64,000 nt of DNA from Polynucleobacter sp. JS-JIR-II-b4 (GTDB lineage Bacteria > Pseudomonadota > Gammaproteobacteria > Burkholderiales > Burkholderiaceae). The DNA is taken from the NCBI RefSeq assembly GCF_018687815.1, contig NZ_CP061306.1, forward strand, positions 1,116,001 through 1,180,000. The letters are read 5' to 3'. This document shows, piece by piece, positions 9,611 to 17,874 of this stretch (positions are counted from its first letter, which is position 1; every line of letters begins with the position of its first letter). The notes under the pieces were generated by a model. The model was not told the origin of the DNA. It made no database searches and was given only the letters and a program-made list of their open reading frames with translations. A program made the translations under genes and the position numbers.

Positions 9611-10065
9611 AACACTTTGATGACCAATTTACCCAGACCCAAGTCGACCAATTTGGCCAGGCTAGCGCTGCCCTGCTTCGTCAAGGTACTCAGAGCATTC
9701 CCAAGCATCTGAAAGATCGCCTATATGCAGCACGTATGAAGGCCCTTTCAGTTAGAAAACCTGAAAAAGTACGCATTCAGAAGCAAGTATTTGCTGGTTC
9801 ATCGCGTAATTGGACCTCTGGATCTAATAGCCTCTGGGATAGCGTTGGCTGGATTGCTCCGCTAGTGGTCCTCGTATTTGGCCTGATTGGCATTGCCCAA
9901 TGGCAAGATGATTCTCGTATTAATGACATTGCCGAAGTGGATGCCGCTCTTTTGTCTGATGATGTGCCTCCTGATGCATATGCAGACAGTGGATTTATGG
10001 CCTTCCTCAAAAACGGCCCTCTCTCCGAATCTGATAGCCAATCCGACTTAGTACGCAGCAAATAA
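9607..10065 (+). CDS. DUF3619-type single-span membrane protein, candidate anti-sigma factor
   Basis: This 152-residue protein overlaps the sigma gene by four bases (GTGA), implying coupled translation. A soluble N-terminal half (residues 1-75, with a Gln-rich start and basic patch) is followed by one membrane helix (about 79-98, WIAPLVVLVFGLIGIAQW) and a short acidic C-terminal part. This is the layout of a membrane anti-sigma factor with a cytoplasmic N-terminus. I recognise it as the DUF3619 family that accompanies this sigma factor in Burkholderiales. The anti-sigma function is inference from position and topology, with no ZAS zinc motif seen. Confidence 0.7.
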   Translation: MKHFDDQFTQTQVDQFGQASAALLRQGTQSIPKHLKDRLYAARMKALSVRKPEKVRIQKQVFAGSSRNWTSGSNSLWDSVGWIAPLVVLVFGLIGIAQWQDDSRINDIAEVDAALLSDDVPPDAYADSGFMAFLKNGPLSESDSQSDLVRSK

Positions 10066-10067
10066 TC

Positions 10068-10694
10068 TTGACTCGTTTGATGTCTATGAGAACTAGAACA
10101 GGTCAAGTTTGTGGCGCTGCCCTATTGGCATTTTTCTGCGCCGCCCAGGCGAGTCCAGCACTTGCGCAAGGTGCGCCTAGCGCTCCGCATGGAAAGGCTA
10201 CGGCCATTCCTGAAAAGAAACCTGATGGTACTTGGGATGGTTTAAAGCCAGCACAACAGAAAATTCTTGCGCCGCTAGAAAGCGACTGGGATTACATGTT
10301 GCCCGATAGTCGCAAAAAATGGATTCAGGTTGCCAACATTTATCCCAAGATGAGCGCACAAGATCAAGAGCGACTTCAGTCTCGTATGACAAGCTGGTCC
10401 AATCTTTCGCAGAAGGATCGTCGCATTGCCCGCGAAAACTACCTCACCAGCCTAAAATTCCCTGCAGAGAAAAAAGCGGAGGCATGGTATGCCTACCAAA
10501 AGCTGAGTGATGAGCAAAAGAAGAAATTGGCTGACTCTGAACTAAAGAAGAAGCCTACTGCCGCTAATGCCCCAACACTTCAGCAACATCCTATTTCACC
10601 TAAGGCTGCTCTCCCCGCCGCCGTCATTGCTCCGAGCGCACCTGCGCCAGCAGATGGTGCCGGTTCTAATGCAGAAGCCGGCTCCCCTTATTAA
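10068..10694 (+). CDS. Secreted DUF3106-type protein
   Basis: A protein of up to 208 residues with a signal peptide (hydrophobic core in GAALLAFFCAAQASPALAQ). The body resembles DUF3106: WDGLKPAQQKILAPLESDWD, repeated W-containing helices (SRKKWIQVANIYPKM, MTSWSNLSQKDRRIAREN) and a Pro/Ala-rich C-terminal tail. The start is uncertain: the TTG at 10068 is two bases after the previous stop, while ATG codons at 10080 and 10086 also leave a good signal peptide. No strong ribosome binding site is visible, so translational coupling is likely. It may be a periplasmic partner of the sigma/anti-sigma pair. Confidence 0.7.
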   Translation: MTRLMSMRTRTGQVCGAALLAFFCAAQASPALAQGAPSAPHGKATAIPEKKPDGTWDGLKPAQQKILAPLESDWDYMLPDSRKKWIQVANIYPKMSAQDQERLQSRMTSWSNLSQKDRRIARENYLTSLKFPAEKKAEAWYAYQKLSDEQKKKLADSELKKKPTAANAPTLQQHPISPKAALPAAVIAPSAPAPADGAGSNAEAGSPY

Positions 10695-10702
10695 GCGGTC
10701 GC

Positions 10703-11239
10703 ATGACACCTGCTGAATTAGACGCATTACCCTCACCTCAATTTTGGCGACGAGTATCTTGCTGCCTCTATGAACAGCTCGTATTGCTTGGCGTCATTGC
10801 CTTTACTTTTCTAGTCCCTAATCTTGGCTTGGGGATGCTATTAGGTATCTCATTACCCAGCTGGCTGACATTTATATATCTCTACGCTGTGCTGGGGATT
10901 TATTTTGTTTGGTACTGGACTAAATCTGGTCAAACTCTCGCCATGCAAACATGGCGGGTTCGCCTTGTTGGACGCGGCGGTTTCAATCTCACTAAACGAC
11001 AAGCCTTTTGGCGTTATGTCTATGGCTCGCTCTGGCTCATTCCTTGTGTACTATTGCAATGGGTATTTCATTTAGAGAAATGGCAAATTATTGAAATGCT
11101 ATTCACTGTAGCTTTGTTAATTTGGCCACTGAGCATCTATTTAGATCGTCAGAGTTTTCTATATCGACAAAGCCTTCCAGACCGCTTCGCTGGCACACGA
11201 TTGGTTGAGCTCCCCAAAAACCTCGTTACCTTGAATTAA
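10703..11239 (+). CDS. RDD family membrane protein
   Basis: This 178-residue protein has four or five hydrophobic segments. It begins with PSPQFWRRVSCCLYEQLVLL, where the Arg of the RDD motif lies just before the first helix, and has the later GQTLAMQTWRVRLVGRGG segment typical of the family. RDD proteins are thought to be small transporters, but no substrate is established. It follows the DUF3106 gene by 8 bases and ends the sigma operon, facing the convergent permease gene. Confidence 0.85.
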   Translation: MTPAELDALPSPQFWRRVSCCLYEQLVLLGVIAFTFLVPNLGLGMLLGISLPSWLTFIYLYAVLGIYFVWYWTKSGQTLAMQTWRVRLVGRGGFNLTKRQAFWRYVYGSLWLIPCVLLQWVFHLEKWQIIEMLFTVALLIWPLSIYLDRQSFLYRQSLPDRFAGTRLVELPKNLVTLN

Positions 11240-11262
11240 GAGCTGCGTCTTGATTTTCTAAC

Positions 11263-13749
11263 TTAGGCTTCTCGTAAACATTCCACTGCAGTCGCCTTCT
11301 GAATTCTTCTCTGAAAGCGATATCCAGAAGCAAGGCAAGCGCTAATCCCAAATGCAACACCCATGAATAAGGCCTCTCCAAAGGCATTAAATGGAATCTC
11401 CATCACGAAATAGCCCAAAGCCCAAGCTGCGGCACCAGAGGCTAGGCCTGCTAGAAACCCCGCTATCAAGCCAATCATGACTAATTCAATATTCGCAATC
11501 TGAGCTAAGGTATTTTGAGAGGCTCCCAAAGCTTTTAATAGGGCCGCATTTTTATAACGCTCATCTTGAGTAGCTGCGATCGCTGACATTAAAACCAAGA
11601 ACGCTGCTGCAATCGTAAATGCCAATAGCAAACCCAATACTGAGGAAAGCTTATTCAATACTTCCTGTATTTGTTGCAGCGAGGCTGAAACATCCACAAT
11701 AGTTAAATTGGGGTAGGCCTGGCTCAGATCAAAATCCAAAGATTCTTGTTTGGGCGATTGGTAATAAGAGGTAATCCAAGATTGCGGCAATGATTGCAAC
11801 TGTACAGGCGGCATGATCACGAAAAAGTTCACGCGCATCGATCCCCAGTCAAGCTTTCGCAAGGAAGTAATTGGGGCAACAATTTTTTCTCCGGCAACCT
11901 CAAAGGTTAACTGATCACCCAATTTCAATTTCAAGGTTTTGGCGATGCCGGTTTCCATCGAAATCTGCGGCGCATCGCCCTCAATCCACTTGCCCGTTAG
12001 GATTTGATTGCCTGATGGCAACTGGTCGGTATAGGATAAATTGAACTCTCGATCGATTAAGCGCTTTGCATTTTCTTCTACATAGTCGTTAGGCGTGATG
12101 TCTTTGCCATTCACCTCAATCAAGCGGCCACGTACCATTGGATAAAACTGCGGAGCTGTAACGCCTGCATTCTGAAGAGACTCTGTAAGCCCCTGCTTCT
12201 GATCGCCTTGAACATTAATCATGAAGCGATTAGGCGCATCACTCGGTATATTGCCTTGCCAGGCACTTAAGAAATCAGCTCGCAATAGCAATACCAATAA
12301 GAGCGCCATTAATGCAATACCGAGCGTTGTAATTTGCACCACTGCGAGACCCGTTCTTCGACCTTGAGCAAGAATGACAAACCCCAGAGAAAAACCTTGA
12401 GTACGTATCCTGCAAAGCAGCTTCAATATGCCCCAAGATGCAGTGGCAAAAATCAGGATGGCAAGACCAAAACTAAGGCTTGTCCATAACGCTAGTTTCC
12501 AGTCGCGTGCCGCAAGCATGATCAATATCACTGCCGCAACTAATCCACATACAGCAGTCCAAATAGTGGAGACGCCGATGCCATCAAATTCTTTTCTAAT
12601 CAATCTGATTGGGGAAACTTTTACCAAGCTGAACATTGCCGGGCCAGCGAAACCAAATAATAAGAACCAAGCCACCAGCACACTCCAAAGGACAGGTCCA
12701 AAAGAGACGGGCGGCAATTCTGTTAAGACTAGATTACCCAAAAGAAGAGTTAATACAAATTGGCCAAGGTAACCCAAAATAGAGCCCATCAACGCGGCTA
12801 TGAAGCCAAGCGCTAAAAGAGTCTGCCCTTGTCGTCTAAGGATCATGGTGGAGCTGGCTCCAAGACATTTCAGAACAGCACAGGTATTTGCCTGTTTGCG
12901 TGTGTAGCGATGAGCCGATAAAGCAATGGCAACCGCAGCTACCATCGCAGTTAATAAAGCAATCAAGGAGAGAAAACGATCTGCGCGCCCAAGTGTTTTG
13001 CGCATCAAGGGTTGTGCATTCTCTAAAGTTTCAATGCGAACACCTTTAATGCTCTCGGATTCAATATATTGACTTGCCCATTGGCCATAAGAATGAATTT
13101 GCTCATCAGAACCAGCCAATAACAATCGGTAGGTTACTCTGCTACCAAGACCAATCAGTCCAGTATCAGCAAGATCAGACATGGGCATCATGACGCGGGG
13201 TGCAAAGTTCATAAACCCTGCCCCACGATCGAGTTCACGCTCTAAAATTCCACCGATCACAAAGACTTTTTGACCAAGCTGAATGGAGTCGCCTTCATTT
13301 GCATGCAGGCTCGCCAACATAGCGGGGTCAACCCACACTGATCCCTCATGAGGTCCGGTAGTCAATGTCTTGTCTTGAGACATGGATTGAACACGCAAAG
13401 CGCCACGCAGGGGATATTGAGGGCTTACCGCCTTAAGTGAAGCAAGCTTGCTGTGTGAACCTACAGTTGCCATGCTCGGAAACACGATTGTCTGAGCTAG
13501 CTGTAGGCCCCTGCTCTTTGCCTCATCTAAAAAGAGATTGGGTAAAGGCTGGTCAGAAACGATCAGCAAGTCCGAAGCTAAGAGTTGGCGGGCATCGGAT
13601 GCAAAAGCCCTTTGCATTCGATCTGCTAAAAAAGTGACACTAGATAACGCTGTTACCGAAAGAATTAAGGCAACGAATAGCCAAGCTAACTCGCTTGAAC
13701 GTAAATCACGTCTCAAACCACCCAAGAAACGAAGTAATGATTTAATCAA
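11263..13749 (-). CDS. FtsX-like ABC transporter permease (YbbP type)
   Basis: This 828-residue membrane protein has one N-terminal helix, a large periplasmic domain, then two sets of FtsX-type helices (about residues 255-490 and 705-820). This is the layout of the YbbP/LolC-E-like macrolide exporter (MacB) superfamily. Such permeases move lipophilic substrates or drive lipoprotein and lipase export with a YbbA-type ATPase. No ATPase gene is next to it here. It starts with TTG at 13749, overlapping the stop of the upstream dehydrogenase gene (TTGA), so the two are translationally coupled. Substrate unknown. Confidence 0.85.
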   Translation of the reverse strand: MIKSLLRFLGGLRRDLRSSELAWLFVALILSVTALSSVTFLADRMQRAFASDARQLLASDLLIVSDQPLPNLFLDEAKSRGLQLAQTIVFPSMATVGSHSKLASLKAVSPQYPLRGALRVQSMSQDKTLTTGPHEGSVWVDPAMLASLHANEGDSIQLGQKVFVIGGILERELDRGAGFMNFAPRVMMPMSDLADTGLIGLGSRVTYRLLLAGSDEQIHSYGQWASQYIESESIKGVRIETLENAQPLMRKTLGRADRFLSLIALLTAMVAAVAIALSAHRYTRKQANTCAVLKCLGASSTMILRRQGQTLLALGFIAALMGSILGYLGQFVLTLLLGNLVLTELPPVSFGPVLWSVLVAWFLLFGFAGPAMFSLVKVSPIRLIRKEFDGIGVSTIWTAVCGLVAAVILIMLAARDWKLALWTSLSFGLAILIFATASWGILKLLCRIRTQGFSLGFVILAQGRRTGLAVVQITTLGIALMALLLVLLLRADFLSAWQGNIPSDAPNRFMINVQGDQKQGLTESLQNAGVTAPQFYPMVRGRLIEVNGKDITPNDYVEENAKRLIDREFNLSYTDQLPSGNQILTGKWIEGDAPQISMETGIAKTLKLKLGDQLTFEVAGEKIVAPITSLRKLDWGSMRVNFFVIMPPVQLQSLPQSWITSYYQSPKQESLDFDLSQAYPNLTIVDVSASLQQIQEVLNKLSSVLGLLLAFTIAAAFLVLMSAIAATQDERYKNAALLKALGASQNTLAQIANIELVMIGLIAGFLAGLASGAAAWALGYFVMEIPFNAFGEALFMGVAFGISACLASGYRFQRRIQKATAVECLREA

Positions 13750-14531
13750 ATGGCCTGAATTTGACCGCCATCAATACGCATGACGGTACCAGTAATAAAT
13801 GAGGCATTTTGGCTAGCTAAAAATGCAGCGGCATCACCATACTCCTTGGGATCGCCATACCTACCCATTGGAATTTGTCTTAAGCTGGCTTTAACGACAT
13901 CTTCATAGCTAGTGCCTTCCCGCTTTGCGCGCGCTTCATCCAACTGACGCAGACGAGCAGTTGCAATTCTTCCAGGCATGATGACGTTAACAGTAATGGC
14001 TTCGGCAGCCACTTCTGCAGCCAATGTTTTCGACCACGCCAGCAATGCAGCACGCAAGGTATTGGAAATGGCTAGATTTTTAATCGGCGCAATAGCGCCT
14101 GAAGTGGTGCTGGTAATAATGCGGCCCCACTTACGCTGGCGCATGCCAGGAAGTATTCGATCGGTAATAGCAATGAGCGATAAAACCATGTCGTTAAAGC
14201 TCTTTTGCCAAAGCGCCGGATCTTGGCCGGCTGCTGGTGTTGGCGGCGGCCCACCTGTGTTATTAATCAAAATATCGATGGGTCCAAGTTCCTGCTCTAC
14301 TTTTGAGACCAAGCTATCAATAACCGAAGAATCCGCTAGATCCCAATTAAGTGCCAAAGCCTGTCCACCTGCAGCCTCTATCAACCTCACCGACTCACTC
14401 AAGCCCTCAGCATTTCTACCGGTAACAGCTACCTTGACACCCTCTTTGGCCAATGACACTGCCATTGCCTGACCCAAGCCACGGCTAGAAGCCATTACCA
14501 ATGCAACCTTACCCTTTAATCCTAAGTCCAT
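13746..14531 (-). CDS. Short-chain dehydrogenase/reductase
   Basis: This 261-residue Rossmann enzyme has the cofactor motif ASSRGLGQAMA (TGxxxGxG-like, with ASS replacing TGG). The active-site region departs from the canonical Ser/Tyr-x3-Lys: TSTTSGAIAPIKNLAISNTLR occupies the position where YxxxK is expected, so the catalytic Tyr is not evident. The NNTGGPPP motif replaces NNAG. Such variants occur in a 3-oxoacyl-ACP reductase-like subgroup of SDRs. The C-terminal RIDGGQ is typical. It is coupled to the FtsX-type permease gene. Substrate unknown. Confidence 0.85.
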   Translation of the reverse strand: MDLGLKGKVALVMASSRGLGQAMAVSLAKEGVKVAVTGRNAEGLSESVRLIEAAGGQALALNWDLADSSVIDSLVSKVEQELGPIDILINNTGGPPPTPAAGQDPALWQKSFNDMVLSLIAITDRILPGMRQRKWGRIITSTTSGAIAPIKNLAISNTLRAALLAWSKTLAAEVAAEAITVNVIMPGRIATARLRQLDEARAKREGTSYEDVVKASLRQIPMGRYGDPKEYGDAAAFLASQNASFITGTVMRIDGGQIQAI

Positions 14532-14560
14532 CTCATCTCCAAAAACTAATTTTTATATAT

Positions 14561-15547
14561 TTAATCTAACTGCAATTTCTGCTTTGCAACCACCTCTTTA
14601 TAGACGGTGTACTCAGCTTTAATTTCTTTTGCAAACGCCTCAGATCCATTCACGTTGATGATTGAGCCAGTATCTTCAATACGCTTCTTAACCGCAGGAT
14701 CAGTCACTACTTTTTGTAAAGCGGCGGTATATTTATCCACGATATCTTTTGGCATTCCTGCAGGCCCCAATAGACCGTAATAAGCCATCCGATTAACTGG
14801 CGCTAAACCCACTTCAGCAAAAGTAGGTACATTGGGTAATTGAGCCAAGCGCTTAGGTGCAGCTACCACAATCGGCACAAGCTTACCGTCTTTGATGAAG
14901 GGTAAAGACGATGGCAAATTGTCAAAGATCATAGAGACCTGACCGCCCACTGTGTCGGCTAATGCTGGACCAGCTCCACGATAAGGAATATGAACAATAA
15001 ATACCCCAGTCAAACTCTTGAAAAGCTCGGTTTGAAGGTGTCCAATACCGCCAGTACCGGAGCTTGAATAAGAATACTTTCCAGGGTTGGCTTTCAAAAC
15101 CTGCATAAAGGTTTTGAAATCCTTTGCCGGAAATGATGGATTTACTGCAATGATGTTCGGTGTCGCAGCAATATTGCTAATGGCCGTGAAGTCCGTAACA
15201 GGATCGTAGCCAATCTTTGGGTTAATCGCTGGATTGGCTGCAGTAGTAGAAACGGTAGCCATACCAATGGTGTAACCATCTTTCGGTGAGCGCATCACTT
15301 CCAACGCGCCAATAGAACCACCACCGCCTGCTTTATTTTCGACAATTACCGGTTGACCCAACTGACGACCCAAAGCATCACCAACGGCTCGCGCAATGAT
15401 GTCTGTACTGCCGCCGGGTGCAAATGGAACAACCAGGCGAATCGGTTTATTCGGAAATGTATCTGCGTGGACAGCATTCAGGGAACTTGCGGCAACAAGG
15501 AATGCTGCTCCAACGAATTTGAAGATGTTTACTGAGTTGTATTTCAT
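14561..15547 (-). CDS. Bug-family (TTT) periplasmic solute-binding protein
   Basis: This 328-residue protein has an Ala-rich signal peptide (cleavage near AVHA). The mature part begins FPNKPIRLVVPFAPGGSTDIIAR, the hallmark of Bug/TctC proteins, and continues with PVIVENKAGGGGSIGA. Bug proteins capture carboxylates for tripartite tricarboxylate transporters, but most copies in Burkholderiales lack adjacent TctA/TctB, as here. The gene starts four bases after the stop of the MCE-operon lipoprotein gene, so it may be transcribed with the lipid-transport operon; whether they share a function is open. Confidence 0.92.
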   Translation of the reverse strand: MKYNSVNIFKFVGAAFLVAASSLNAVHADTFPNKPIRLVVPFAPGGSTDIIARAVGDALGRQLGQPVIVENKAGGGGSIGALEVMRSPKDGYTIGMATVSTTAANPAINPKIGYDPVTDFTAISNIAATPNIIAVNPSFPAKDFKTFMQVLKANPGKYSYSSSGTGGIGHLQTELFKSLTGVFIVHIPYRGAGPALADTVGGQVSMIFDNLPSSLPFIKDGKLVPIVVAAPKRLAQLPNVPTFAEVGLAPVNRMAYYGLLGPAGMPKDIVDKYTAALQKVVTDPAVKKRIEDTGSIINVNGSEAFAKEIKAEYTVYKEVVAKQKLQLD

Positions 15548-15551
15548 AAAA

Positions 15552-16178
15552 TTACTGACCTAAAGGTTTTGGTAAATTGCCGGCGTATTTATAAAGTTGC
15601 GCCTCATACTCTTGGAAAATCTGAGCCAGTGCTTCTTGCAGGCCCAATACCAGCGCTTCAGGAGTATTGTCTTTGAGGGCTACGCGCTTGGTATAGCGGT
15701 TTGCACCAATCAAGGGATTTGCTTTGCCGGCATTAGTTGCACTCAAGAAAAACTCTACACTCACTACCGCCTCTGGTTGTTTACGATAATCACCATAAAA
15801 CTCCTCTACAGTTGCCTGTAAATAATAGTAAGGAAAGAAGCTATTACTTTGACCTACTGTTGAGGAGAAAATATTCGCCTTATTCATCCACTGGCGTTCA
15901 GCGTTCCCAATCATTTCAGCAGGAATAGTCGCGTACACGTTATAAAAATCTTTTTCATAACGTTGATCACCAGTACGGTAGACCAAAGACCTGCCATCAA
16001 AAGGCGGCGTCACCGAGACAGAGCCCATCTTTAGCCAAATATCTGTGCGGGCTTGACGCGGTGCCGCGGTTCTATCTGGAGATACCATCCAGGTAGTGGG
16101 CCCTACTGGGGGTCTGGTAGGCAAGGAGCAAGAGGTTAAGCCCAAGATAGCAAAGCCAAATAAAATTCGCTTGATCAT
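15552..16178 (-). CDS. ABC-type transport auxiliary lipoprotein (PqiC/YmbA-like)
   Basis: This 208-residue protein has a lipoprotein signal with lipobox LTSC at residues 14-17, then an ABC_trans_aux (DUF330) domain. TDIWLKMGSVSVTPPFDGRSLVYR and the later WMNKANIFSSTVGQS are typical. The family includes PqiC, an outer-membrane lipoprotein that pairs with MCE proteins. It overlaps the MCE gene by four bases (ATGA) and is therefore the probable outer-membrane end of this lipid-transport system. Confidence 0.88.
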   Translation of the reverse strand: MIKRILFGFAILGLTSCSLPTRPPVGPTTWMVSPDRTAAPRQARTDIWLKMGSVSVTPPFDGRSLVYRTGDQRYEKDFYNVYATIPAEMIGNAERQWMNKANIFSSTVGQSNSFFPYYYLQATVEEFYGDYRKQPEAVVSVEFFLSATNAGKANPLIGANRYTKRVALKDNTPEALVLGLQEALAQIFQEYEAQLYKYAGNLPKPLGQ

Positions 16179-17101
16179 TTCTGAGCTCCAGACTGACCGC
16201 CGCTACTAGTGGGTGTAATTTTCTTTGGTGGGTCGCTCCAAATTAAGCTTGATGGCGATTGACTTGCAATACGGCTAAATTCATTTAGATTCTCGCTCGC
16301 CTGCTTAATATTTTCTATTGTCAACACGGTATCGCCCTGCACACTCGTAATAGTTTGGCGCAAAGAGGAGGTGGCCGCTACTAATTCACGCATCAGAACA
16401 CCGAGCTCTTCTTTATCGGTTGCCTTATTAATGCGAGCCATGATGACGTTTAACTGCTTAACCGATTCAATCATGCCTTCATTACCCCTGCCATCTCCTG
16501 CCATCATCACATTAAGATTACCTAGCAAGGCATCCAATTTTTTCTGTGTGCCATCGATATTCATATTATTTAAGGCACCAATCAGATTCTGAATACCCGA
16601 AATAATTTCATCCGCTTGGTTTGGCATAGATGGGATTACTGGATACTCGGGCTTCCAAGAAAAAGGGAGAGCGGGAGTATCGGATGCATGAGCAATAAAA
16701 TCAAACTCAACGTAATTTACACCCGTAATGCCCATAGATTTGATGCGAGCTCGCAAATTATTTTTTACAAACTCGCTAATTTGATCTTCATTTACTTTGT
16801 CACCAAAAATTTGCATTCTGACGACAACATACTGACGGCGATCATGAAAAGGTAAATTTCGTTCGTAGATATCACCAGATAGGCCGATCGATGTGACCTG
16901 ACCAATCTTAACTCCACGAAACCGTACAGCCGCCCCTGCATCTAAGCCTGTTACAGACTGCTTGATATAGGTTTCGACCATAAATGATTTTTGGAAAAAT
17001 TTGCCTCCGCCAAAAATGAGAATCACAGCAATCAGTGCACCAATTGCGGCAAGCACAAAAGCGCCTAAGCGAAAATAATTGGGATTTGAGTTATTACTCA
17101 T
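16175..17101 (-). CDS. MCE (MlaD-type) substrate-binding protein of a lipid ABC transporter
   Basis: This 308-residue protein has one N-terminal membrane helix (about residues 10-30) and a single MCE domain (about 38-125, with FMVETYIKQSVTGLDAGAAVRFRGVKIGQV). A long helical C-terminal part follows (160-290), resembling the needle helices of longer MCE proteins. It is anchored in the inner membrane and would form a hexamer carrying phospholipid across the periplasm. It overlaps the ATPase gene by four bases. It is longer than E. coli MlaD, so I do not assign the symbol. Confidence 0.9.
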   Translation of the reverse strand: MSNNSNPNYFRLGAFVLAAIGALIAVILIFGGGKFFQKSFMVETYIKQSVTGLDAGAAVRFRGVKIGQVTSIGLSGDIYERNLPFHDRRQYVVVRMQIFGDKVNEDQISEFVKNNLRARIKSMGITGVNYVEFDFIAHASDTPALPFSWKPEYPVIPSMPNQADEIISGIQNLIGALNNMNIDGTQKKLDALLGNLNVMMAGDGRGNEGMIESVKQLNVIMARINKATDKEELGVLMRELVAATSSLRQTITSVQGDTVLTIENIKQASENLNEFSRIASQSPSSLIWSDPPKKITPTSSGGQSGAQK

Positions 17102-17874
17102 GCTGCGTCCTTGCTCATAATACGATTGAAGAATTGATGCACCCGTGGATCTTTACTGGTATCGCGCAATACTTTTGGATCACCCTCAGCAATAATTCCC
17201 TTAGCCCCTTTATCCAGCATGATTACTTTGTCAGCAATAGCATAGATGCTGGCAAGTTCATGGGATACGATGACAAAGGTGATGCCTAGGTTTTTTGATA
17301 AATCCTGGATTGTGCTGTCGAGATCTGCAGACGTAATAGGATCCAAGCCAGCAGATGGCTCATCTAAGAATAATATTTTGGGATCTAGCGCCATGGCCCG
17401 AGCGATCGCCGCCCTCTTTTGCATGCCTCCACTAATTTCACTGGGCATATAAGACTCATAAGGCAACAGACCGACTAAATCCAACTTGCAACGCGCCAGT
17501 AAATCCATTTGCGCTTGGGTTAGCTGGGTATATTCCTGCATAAACAAAGTCACGTTATCGAGCAAGTTCATGGAACCAAATAAGGCACCTTGTTGATACA
17601 TCACGCCAAAGCTGGTCATGATCTTCTGGCGCTCCGCTCCAGCTGCAGTAGTAATGTTTTGCCCTTCAATCAGAACATCACCAGATAAGGGCTGATAGAG
17701 ACCGAACAAGTTTTTTAACAAGCTAGACTTGCCGCAACCTGAGCCGCCCAGAATCACAAAAATTTCACCGTAATTCACCGTGAAATTCAGATTTTGCATC
17801 AGGACGTTAGAGCCATAACCTACAGTGAGGTTTTGAACATCAATTGCGCATTGTGATTTATTTGGCGTGTCCAT
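17098..17874 (-). CDS. ABC transporter ATP-binding protein (MlaF-like)
   Basis: The 258-residue ATPase of the MCE transporter. Walker A is GGSGCGKSSLLKNLFG (about residues 44-59), the signature is SGGMQKRAAIARAMALDP and Walker B is ILFLDEPSAGLDPI followed by the H-loop VSHELAS. The MQKR form of the signature is typical of MlaF/Ttg2A. It overlaps the permease stop by one base upstream and the MCE gene by four bases downstream, so all four operon genes are tightly coupled. Confidence 0.94.
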   Translation of the reverse strand: MDTPNKSQCAIDVQNLTVGYGSNVLMQNLNFTVNYGEIFVILGGSGCGKSSLLKNLFGLYQPLSGDVLIEGQNITTAAGAERQKIMTSFGVMYQQGALFGSMNLLDNVTLFMQEYTQLTQAQMDLLARCKLDLVGLLPYESYMPSEISGGMQKRAAIARAMALDPKILFLDEPSAGLDPITSADLDSTIQDLSKNLGITFVIVSHELASIYAIADKVIMLDKGAKGIIAEGDPKVLRDTSKDPRVHQFFNRIMSKDAA

